Assembly (NCBI RefSeq): GCF_029892095.1
Contig: NZ_JARZAE010000004.1
Coordinates: 7,688,001 to 7,752,000 of the forward strand
Direction of reading: 5' to 3'
Source: Kitasatospora sp. MAP12-44
GTDB taxonomy: Bacteria; Actinomycetota; Actinomycetes; Streptomycetales; Streptomycetaceae
Length of the DNA: 64,000 nt
Shown: one piece after another, positions 58,201-64,000 of the stretch
Position numbering within the stretch: position 1 is the stretch's first letter
Layout of the letters: every line of letters begins with the position of its first letter
Position numbers and translations under genes: made by a program
Notes under the pieces: model-generated
Databases searched by the model: none
What the model saw: only the letters and a program-made list of their open reading frames with translations
What the model was told of the DNA's origin: nothing

Positions 58201-58878
58201 ATGACCCCGCGATCGGCCAGGCTGACCCGAGGCGTCGCCGTGGCGATCACCGGCGTGGCGCTCACTCTCGGCGCTGTCGCCTGCAACGACGACAACTCCT
58301 CGACCAGCAGCCCCGCCACGTCCGCAGCAGCGGGCGGTTCAGGCAGTTCGGCGACCGCCGGTGCGGCCTCGACGGCCGCCGGCGGCGCGAAGGGCGGCGC
58401 TGGTTCGACCGCTTCCGGCGCTGCCGCCAAGGCTTCCGACCGCTGCCACACTGCCGATCTGCGGGCCGACGTCCAACTCCAGCCCTCCGGTGCGGGGACG
58501 GCGATGGTCATGCTGGTGAACAAGGGCGCGCGGACCTGCACGGTCGACGGCTATCTCGGCTACGGCGGACTGCTGGCCGACAACAGCCGGCTCGCCGTGT
58601 CGACCGCCCGCACCCCGTACCCCGGCCCGCCGGTCCGGGTCACCCTCAAGCCCGGCACTACGGCCTTCTCCGGTCTGAAGTGGTCGCTCTGTGACAAGTC
58701 GGACACGAGCTGCAAGGTACTGGCCGGCGTCGTGGTGACCCCGCCGGACGAGACCACCCAGCTCACCGCCCAGGTGCTCGGTCTGGACGGCAAGCCGGTG
58801 CCGCAGCTGCTGGTCTCCTCCGCCGGTTTCACGGTGGGCTCGCTGCAGCCCTCCAACGAGGGCGTCCTGCTCCCCTGA
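58201..58878 (+). CDS. DUF4232 lipoprotein
   Basis: 225 residues. A signal sequence ending near LTLGAVAC (a lipobox-like AVAC) is followed by a Ser/Ala/Gly/Thr linker of about 50 residues and a DUF4232 domain: CHTADLRADVQL, MVMLVNKGARTCTVDGYLGYGGL and LKWSLCDKSDTSCKV. Such proteins are abundant in streptomycetes with no assigned function. Strong AGGAGG before the ATG. It is alone on the strand. Confidence 0.82.
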   Translation: MTPRSARLTRGVAVAITGVALTLGAVACNDDNSSTSSPATSAAAGGSGSSATAGAASTAAGGAKGGAGSTASGAAAKASDRCHTADLRADVQLQPSGAGTAMVMLVNKGARTCTVDGYLGYGGLLADNSRLAVSTARTPYPGPPVRVTLKPGTTAFSGLKWSLCDKSDTSCKVLAGVVVTPPDETTQLTAQVLGLDGKPVPQLLVSSAGFTVGSLQPSNEGVLLP

Positions 58879-59021
58879 CGGGCCTGATCGGACGGGCCCT
58901 GATCACTGGCGCCGCGTCGCGGTTCTCCGGCTACGCTCGGCCCCGGACGGTCGGCGCTCGGTCGCAAACAGCGTCGTAAGCAGCGTCGTGGAGAGCGTCG
59001 TGGACAGCGGAGGCGAGGCTT

Positions 59022-61895
59022 GTGGAGATCAGAATCCTGGGACCGCTGGAGGTCTGGCACCAGGAGCGGCGCGTGCGGCTCGCCGGCCCGCACGAGGAGC
59101 GGCTGCTCGCCTCGCTGGCGCTGAACGCCAACCGGGTGGTGCCGCTGCCCCGGCTGGTCGAGGCGCTGTGGGACGGCCGGCCGCCCGAGACGGCCACCCA
59201 CCAGGTGCGCCGCGCGGCGGCCTCGCTGAGCCGCAAGCTGATCGCCGGGCCCGCGCCGGCCGCCCGGCCGGTGCCCCGGATCCTCACCGCCGGGCCCGGC
59301 TACCGGCTGGTGGCCGACGAACAGCTGGTCGACGCGCTGGCCTTCACCGCCAGGGTCGAACAGGGCTGCCGAGCGGCCGAGCGCGACGACCTGGAGAAAG
59401 CGGCGGGGCTGCTGCGGTCGGCGCTCGCCCTGTGGCGCGGTCCGCTGCTGCCGGACGTCGGCAACGAGGTCCTGCTCGCGGGGACGGAGCTGGAGGCCGA
59501 GCGGCTGCGCGCGCTGGAGCGCTGGCTGGGCCTGGTGCAGCAGTTGGGGCGGCAGGCCGAGGCGCTCGCCGAACTGCGGGCCCAGGTCGTCCGGGATCCG
59601 CTGCACGACCTCTTTGTCGACAACCTGGCCCGCGCCCTGCACCACAGCGGGCGCCGCGGTGACGCGCTGGAGGTCTACCGGCAGTTCACCGAGCGGCTGG
59701 CGGCCGAGCTCGGTCTCGACCCCAGCGGCCGGATGCGCGAGTTGCACCAGGTCCTGCTGAGTGGCGAGACCCGCGCCGACCCGGTGCCGGCCGCCGCTGC
59801 CCAGCAGCACGTCCCCGCTCAACTGCCGCCCGACGTGGCCAACTTCGCAGGGCGCGGCGACCTGCTGCGCCGACTCCTCGACCGCGTGGTGCGCGGCGCG
59901 GCGAACCGCACGCTCACCGTCTCGCTGATCACCGGGCGCGGCGGCGTCGGCAAGACCACGCTGGCGGTCCACCTCGGGCAGCTGCTCAGCGAACTCTTCC
60001 CGGACGGCCAGCTGTACACCGACCTGAACGGCGCGGGTGAGCAACCCGCCGACCCGGCTGCGGTACTGGCCGGATTCCTGCGTGGACTCGGGCTGCCCGA
60101 CGCCTCGATCCCGCAGGACACCGCCGAGCGCGCCGCCCTCTTCCGCTCGACGGTGGCGCGACGCCGACTGCTCGTCGTCCTCGACAACGCGCGGGACGCC
60201 GCGCAGGTGGAGCCACTGCTGCCAGGCGGCCCGGGCTGCGCCGTGCTGGTGACCGCCCGCGGCGCGCTCCATCTGCCGCAGGGCGAGTGCGTGCCGGTGG
60301 AGGAACTCGATCCTGCTGAGGCGATCGAGCTGCTGGCAGGCGTGGTCGGTGCCCACCGGGTCGCCGCGGAACCGCTGGCGGCCGCCCAACTCGTGCACGC
60401 CTGCGGGCTGCTGCCGCTGGCCGTTCGAGCGGCCGGAGCGCGCCTGGCGGTCCGGCCCGGCTGGACGATCGAGCATGTGGCGGCCCGACTGCTGGACGAG
60501 GAGCGGCGGTTGGCCGAACTGGCGGCGGCCGATCCGGCGGTGGCGGCCGTCTTCGAGCTCAGCTACCGGCAGTTGGACGCCCAGCGGGCCCGGGCCTTTC
60601 GGCTGCTCGCGCTGCACGACATGCCGGACATCTCACTCGCCGCGGCCGCCGCGCTGCTGGATATGGACGAAGCCACCGCCGGGGGCCTGCTGGAGGGCCT
60701 GGTCGACCTGAGCCTGCTGGACACCCGGGCGCCGGGCCGCTACCGCTACCACGACCTGTGGCGGCTGTTCGCCCGCGGCTGCGCCGGCCGGGAGGACCAG
60801 CCGCGCGAGCGGGTCGCGGCGCTCTGCCGGCTGGTCGACTTCACCCTGGCGTCGCTGAAGAACGCGCATCGGCTGACCGACCCGGAGTCCGGACTGCTGC
60901 TGACCCTCGCCCTGACCCAGGCGCAGGGCCTGAGTTGGCCGGACGCCGAGGCCGCGCGGGTCTGGGTGGCGGTCGAGCGGGTGGGGGTGCTGAGCGTGCT
61001 GCGGACACTGGCCGCGCTGCCCGGTGTGCCGCTGCGCCCGGTCGTGGACCTGTACTTCCTCGCCGTGCGGTACAGCCCCGACGCCGACGTCCAGCATCCG
61101 GCGCTGCCGGAGACGGTCGGACGGGCCCTGGCGGCGGCCGTCGAACGGGATGGCGACGACTGGTCGCGCGCGCGGGTGCGCTGCGCGCTCGGCCATGTCC
61201 TGCTGGACCGCTTCCAGTTCGAGGAGGCGGAGCAGAGCCTGCGCAGCGCGGCCGAGTCGAGCCTGGCGCACGGCGACCACTACACCGCCGTCATCTCGCG
61301 CACCGTGCTGGGCATGCGGCTGAGCTGGGCGGGCGACCACGCGGGGGCCGCCGACTGCTACCAGGTCGGGCTGCGGATCAACCAGGACCTCCTGCGGGAT
61401 CCGGTGCTGGAGGCGGCGCTGCTGGTCGGCGTCGCCCGCGGGTGCCTGCAGCAGGGGCACTCGGCGCAGGCACTGGAGTCCGCGACCCGCGCGCGGGACC
61501 TCGCCGTGCGTCTTGGCACCCCGCGCTGGGAGATGTGGGCGACCTATGCCAGGGGCATCGCCCTCAACCAACTGGGCCGCTACCGCGAGGCGTTGGCCGA
61601 CCACCTGGTCGCCCGGGAGCTGGCCAGGGTCCGGGGCGATGTGCGCTGGGAGGGCGCCGCGCTCGCCCGGCTCGCCGAGGACCAGCTCGGCGGCGGCGAC
61701 GCCGGTGCCGCCGCCGCGTACGCCGAGGAGGCGCAGCTGCGCTGCCGGGAGACCGGGAACAGCCTCAGCCTGGCGATCGCGACCCGGGTGCTGGGGGAGG
61801 CGCTGGCGCTGCTCGGCGACTCGGGGCGGGCCGAGCTCTGCCGAGGTGAGGCCAGGGAGCTCTTCGCCGAGCTGGGAATGGCGACCGGCGGCTGA
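59022..61895 (+). CDS. SARP-type regulator with NB-ARC and TPR domains (AfsR-like)
   Basis: 957 residues. Residues 1-95 form an OmpR-like winged helix (MEIRILGPLEVWHQERRVRLAG...HQVRRAAASLSRKL). A bacterial transcriptional activation domain follows to about 250. The NB-ARC ATPase (about 270-560) shows GRGGVGKTTLAVHLG (Lys311), LLVVLDNARDAAQVEPLLPG and GCAVLVTARG. The C-terminal third contains TPR repeats (about 680-950). This is AfsR-like and typically activates secondary metabolism when ATP and a ligand bind. It starts with GTG 59022. It converges on two small secreted-peptide genes. Confidence 0.9.
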   Translation: MEIRILGPLEVWHQERRVRLAGPHEERLLASLALNANRVVPLPRLVEALWDGRPPETATHQVRRAAASLSRKLIAGPAPAARPVPRILTAGPGYRLVADEQLVDALAFTARVEQGCRAAERDDLEKAAGLLRSALALWRGPLLPDVGNEVLLAGTELEAERLRALERWLGLVQQLGRQAEALAELRAQVVRDPLHDLFVDNLARALHHSGRRGDALEVYRQFTERLAAELGLDPSGRMRELHQVLLSGETRADPVPAAAAQQHVPAQLPPDVANFAGRGDLLRRLLDRVVRGAANRTLTVSLITGRGGVGKTTLAVHLGQLLSELFPDGQLYTDLNGAGEQPADPAAVLAGFLRGLGLPDASIPQDTAERAALFRSTVARRRLLVVLDNARDAAQVEPLLPGGPGCAVLVTARGALHLPQGECVPVEELDPAEAIELLAGVVGAHRVAAEPLAAAQLVHACGLLPLAVRAAGARLAVRPGWTIEHVAARLLDEERRLAELAAADPAVAAVFELSYRQLDAQRARAFRLLALHDMPDISLAAAAALLDMDEATAGGLLEGLVDLSLLDTRAPGRYRYHDLWRLFARGCAGREDQPRERVAALCRLVDFTLASLKNAHRLTDPESGLLLTLALTQAQGLSWPDAEAARVWVAVERVGVLSVLRTLAALPGVPLRPVVDLYFLAVRYSPDADVQHPALPETVGRALAAAVERDGDDWSRARVRCALGHVLLDRFQFEEAEQSLRSAAESSLAHGDHYTAVISRTVLGMRLSWAGDHAGAADCYQVGLRINQDLLRDPVLEAALLVGVARGCLQQGHSAQALESATRARDLAVRLGTPRWEMWATYARGIALNQLGRYREALADHLVARELARVRGDVRWEGAALARLAEDQLGGGDAGAAAAYAEEAQLRCRETGNSLSLAIATRVLGEALALLGDSGRAELCRGEARELFAELGMATGG

Positions 61896-61911
61896 GCACG
61901 CACTCCGAGGC

Positions 61912-62127
61912 TCAGGGGTGGGGGATCCGGCCGCACGGGGCCTTGCACGCCCCCGTGGTGTTCCAGCTGTCCTGGCGCGTCGGCGGCGTCTTGGCGGTGC
62001 TGGCGTGCCGCACCGGGGTCGCGCTCGCGCCGGCCACGCCGAGCGTTCCGACCAGCGCGGCGGTCATCGCGAGGGCCGCGCCGGCCGCTCGCAGGCGGGG
62101 AAGCTGGCCGGCGTTGCGGTGCGTCAT
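61912..62127 (-). CDS. Small secreted peptide with WNTTGA motif (peptide 1)
   Basis: 71 residues. The signal-peptide-like N-terminus (LRAAGAALAMTAALVGTLGVAGASA) is followed by a short tail: TPVRHASTAKTPPTRQDS, the motif WNTTGA, and CKAPCGRIPHP with two Cys. GAGGAGCACCC precedes the ATG. Together with the downstream-transcribed peptide 2 it forms a tandem pair of paralogues, sharing the ribosome site region and the WNTTGA segment even at DNA level. The mature peptide would be about 35-40 residues. It lies 16 bp from the convergent SARP gene. Confidence 0.72.
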   Translation of the reverse strand: MTHRNAGQLPRLRAAGAALAMTAALVGTLGVAGASATPVRHASTAKTPPTRQDSWNTTGACKAPCGRIPHP

Positions 62128-62280
62128 GGGTGCTCCTCGGGTCCTGGTATCGACAGCGCTACGGCGCCGACGCCACTGTCGCAGCGGCCGATCAACGATG
62201 AATCAACGCCCGGTTTATCGGCCGACGGCGACTGACCCGCGGGGCCGGCCGCCGTCGGCCGGCGCTCAGAGCGACCGGTC

Positions 62281-62466
62281 TCAGGCGCCGGTGGTGTTCC
62301 AGCCGACCGTGCTCTTGGTGTGGTCGGGTCCGCTGCCCAACGCGATCGCGGTGGGCGTGCCGACGGCGGCGGCCGCGCCGACGCCTCCTATCAGCGCCGC
62401 TGCCACCCCGACGGCCACAACGACGGCGCGTGTCCGGGTGATCCGCTGCTCAGTGCGCTTCTTCAT
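62281..62466 (-). CDS. Small secreted peptide ending in WNTTGA (peptide 2)
   Basis: 61 residues. It has a basic N-terminus (MKKRTEQRITRTR), a hydrophobic segment (AVVVAVGVAAALIGGVGAAAAVG) and a tail that ends exactly at VGWNTTGA, with the stop right after the motif. AAGGAGCAGCACCC precedes the ATG. It is a paralogue of the neighbouring 71-residue peptide. The intervening 153 bp may hold a promoter. It probably encodes an exported signal or other small peptide; function is unknown. Confidence 0.72.
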   Translation of the reverse strand: MKKRTEQRITRTRAVVVAVGVAAALIGGVGAAAAVGTPTAIALGSGPDHTKSTVGWNTTGA

Positions 62467-62583
62467 GGGTGCTGCTCCTTGATCCGTGCAGTTGTGCGAT
62501 GCCCGCACAGCGGCAGCTTACGATCACTGCGGAGCTGCGGAAAGGAGTTGGCGGGGGAGCAGTGGCACCGGCATCCTGGGGAT

Positions 62584-63078
62584 ATGCCGATCACGATCAG
62601 GGAAGCCGACGCGAACGACTGGCCCGCCATCTGGCCCTTCTTCCACACGGTCATCGCCGCCGGTGAAACCTTCACCTACCCGGTCGACCTGACCGAGCGG
62701 CAGGGCCGCGACCTGTGGCTGCTGCCCGCCCCGAACCGCACGGTCGTCGCCCTCGACGAGTCCGGCACGGTCCTGGGCACGGCGAAGATGAACGCCAACC
62801 AGCCGGGCAACGGCTCCCACATCGCCAGCGCCAGCTACCTGGTCGACCCCGCCCACTCCCACCGGGGCGTCGGCCGGGCGCTGTGCGAGTACAGCATCGC
62901 GTGGGCGAGGGCGGCCGGCTTCCGGGCCATGCAGTTCAACGCCGTCGTGGAGACCAATGTGCACGCGGTAAAGCTCTACCAGTCCCTGGGTTTCGAGATC
63001 CTGGGCACCCTCCCCGAGGGTTTCCACCACCCGACCGAGGGTTACGTCGGCCTGCACATCATGTATCGCGCCCTGTGA
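62584..63078 (+). CDS. GNAT family N-acetyltransferase
   Basis: 164 residues. The acetyl-CoA motif is YLVDPAHSHRGVGRALCEYSI, preceded by the GTAKMNANQPG beta-strand region and followed by the C-terminal VETNVHAVKLYQSLGFEILGTLPEGF. The substrate is unknown. Downstream is a small secreted-protein gene with a 94-bp gap. ATG 62584 follows GGGGATATG with a weak ribosome site. Confidence 0.84.
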   Translation: MPITIREADANDWPAIWPFFHTVIAAGETFTYPVDLTERQGRDLWLLPAPNRTVVALDESGTVLGTAKMNANQPGNGSHIASASYLVDPAHSHRGVGRALCEYSIAWARAAGFRAMQFNAVVETNVHAVKLYQSLGFEILGTLPEGFHHPTEGYVGLHIMYRAL

Positions 63079-63171
63079 GCGGCGACTCGCCGCCATGCGG
63101 GTGAGGATGTCGGGTCCGCCGTTCGGCGCGCGGTAGTTGTATCCGCGTACACCGTCGAGCTGGAGGTTGTC

Positions 63172-63600
63172 ATGCGAGGTCGTCTTGCTGTGGTCGGAGC
63201 CGTTGGTGCTCTGGCCCTTTCAGTTGCCGGGCCGGCGGTAGGTGCGCCCAGTGCCGGGGACGCGGTTGCCGTCGCTGCTACGGGCACGGTCGCCCAGGAC
63301 GGGACGGTCACGCTCTCGGGTACCTACCACTGCTCGACGCCGCGGACGTATGTCACCACCTCGCTCACCTCGGGGGGCGACAGCAGCAACATCGGTAACA
63401 GCGTGCTGGCCACCTGCGACGGCGCTGTGCACAGCTGGACCACGTCCGGGAAGCCGTACATGCCGGTGGCGGCCGGGACGGCGCAGGTGCGGGCGTCGCT
63501 GGTGCAGTTGACGTGGAACGGCTCGCTCGTGCCGGAGGTCGACTACCTGACGTTCCCCTCGCAGGACGTCATGCTCTCCCCGGTGCCGGCGAGCTCCTGA
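63172..63600 (+). CDS. Small secreted beta-rich protein (DUF6299-like)
   Basis: 142 residues. A signal peptide (LAVVGAVGALALSVAGPAVGA) precedes a Ser/Thr-rich, beta-strand-rich domain (GTVAQDGTVTLSGTYHCSTP, VLATCDGAVHSWTTSG, VRASLVQLTWNGSLVPEVDY) with two Cys that may pair. It resembles the DUF6299 family of streptomycetes, but I am not certain of the family number. It is secreted and of unknown function. Confidence 0.68.
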   Translation: MRGRLAVVGAVGALALSVAGPAVGAPSAGDAVAVAATGTVAQDGTVTLSGTYHCSTPRTYVTTSLTSGGDSSNIGNSVLATCDGAVHSWTTSGKPYMPVAAGTAQVRASLVQLTWNGSLVPEVDYLTFPSQDVMLSPVPASS

Positions 63601-63610
63601 GGCCCTGCCG

Positions 63611-63640
63611 CCGGGCGGTGCGGGCCATCGCACCGCCCGG
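63611..63640. terminator. Bidirectional terminator hairpin
   Basis: A perfect 12-bp stem (CCGGGCGGTGCG and its complement) with a 6-nt loop lies between the DUF6299-like gene and the convergent LanC-like gene. Confidence 0.82.
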
Positions 63641-63646
63641 CTCGTC

Positions 63647-64000
63647 TTACGCCAGGAGCAGGGCGCGGTCCCAACGCGTCACCGGGGCGGCGTCGGTGGC
63701 GAAGGTGTGCAGCGCCAGAGCGGCGCCCGCGGCGCCGGTGAGGAAGCCCGCCGGGTCGCTCAGCAGACCGCCGAAGGGGGCGGGCGGCAGCAGGCCGAAC
63801 GGTTCGTCCGGTGCTGCCAGTTCGAGCACGCGCTCGGCCAACCAGGGCAGTTCCGCCCGCAGTTGCGGGTCCGCGCAGTCGTCCGCCATCCGCCAGGTGG
63901 CCTGCAGCAGCCCGCTCCAGCCGTGGCACAGTCCGGCGTCCGCGAGGCCCATGGGCTCGGACCCGGCCTGGGCACGCCCCTCGTACGCGCGCCGCTCGCG
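63647..64000 (-). CDS. LanC-like lanthionine synthetase C family protein, 3' part
   Basis: The reading frame stays open to the right edge of the window, so only about the last 117 residues are visible. GLCHGWSGLLQATWRMA holds the Cys-His zinc ligands of LanC-type cyclases, and DPAGFLTGAAGAALALHTFAT matches the last helical hairpin of the family. LanC enzymes add cysteine thiols to dehydroamino acids to make lanthionine rings. Either a lanthipeptide cluster continues to the right or this is a stand-alone LanC-like protein. Confidence 0.75.
   Translation of the reverse strand, partial: RERRAYEGRAQAGSEPMGLADAGLCHGWSGLLQATWRMADDCADPQLRAELPWLAERVLELAAPDEPFGLLPPAPFGGLLSDPAGFLTGAAGAALALHTFATDAAPVTRWDRALLLA

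Overview
The window is high-GC DNA with strong third-position GC bias, abundant GTG/TTG starts, ATGA/TGATG gene overlaps and gene families typical of actinomycetes: ROK regulators, a SARP/AfsR regulator, a class F sortase, YbjQ-type proteins, DUF4232/DUF4239/DUF4331 proteins and a c-di-AMP riboswitch before a LysM cell-wall protein. It most likely comes from a chromosome of Streptomycetaceae (Streptomyces, Kitasatospora or Streptacidiphilus). I see no rRNA, tRNA, CRISPR array, insertion sequence or phage module.

Layout. 0-9.4 kb: ROK regulator, MerR/TOBE molybdate-type protein, glycerophosphodiesterase, an internally shortened AlkZ-like protein, AI-2E exporter family protein, lipase-like hydrolase, spermidine-synthase-like protein, DedA protein, O-methyltransferase, small antitoxin-like protein and a Gfo/Idh oxidoreductase. 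9.4-14.2 kb: a two-gene, translationally coupled RNA-repair operon, made of an RNA ligase fused to a polynucleotide kinase and a 988-residue fusion of MJ1316, endonuclease/exonuclease/phosphatase, 2H phosphoesterase and poly(A)-polymerase-like domains. 14.2-21.9 kb: channel-like membrane protein, amino-acid permease diverging from a frameshifted ROK regulator, a DUF4239 and poly-proline membrane pair, TetR regulator, methionine aminopeptidase and XRE regulator. 22-28.8 kb: a coupled ABC exporter, two-component system and penicillin-acylase run. 28.8-39 kb: carboxyethylornithine-synthase-like enzyme, P450, GH1 glucosidase, ammonium transporter, two tandem secreted repeat proteins and a sugar-type MFS transporter. 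Glucosidase and transporter share a promoter/operator element that also occurs as a third, orphan copy.

39-45.8 kb: sortase substrate plus class F sortase, ArsR/CDF metal-efflux pair, DUF4331 protein, MarR regulator, GH16-like protein, AAC(6')-like acetyltransferase and a 46-residue Cys-rich small protein. 46-57 kb: M15-like lipoprotein, amidohydrolase, PPOX protein, aldo/keto reductase, adenine-deaminase-like enzyme, Ogt, riboswitch-controlled LysM/transglycosylase protein, a YbjQ-domain operon, a class C beta-lactamase-fold hydrolase and a cold-shock protein with a structured leader. 57.7-64 kb: Tudor-like small protein, DUF4232 lipoprotein, a large SARP-NB-ARC-TPR regulator convergent with two tiny paralogous secreted peptides sharing a WNTTGA C-terminal motif, GNAT, a small secreted protein and the 3' end of a LanC-like gene running off the right edge.

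The most interesting items are the RNA-repair operon, the SARP regulator with its two WNTTGA peptides, the triplicated CTGGTR-N17-TAACAT promoter with an ACATGAG-N5-CTCRTGT palindrome, the sortase substrate whose 48-residue repeats carry LALSG motifs, and a recurrent class of 9-bp tandem repeats inside linkers and leaders.
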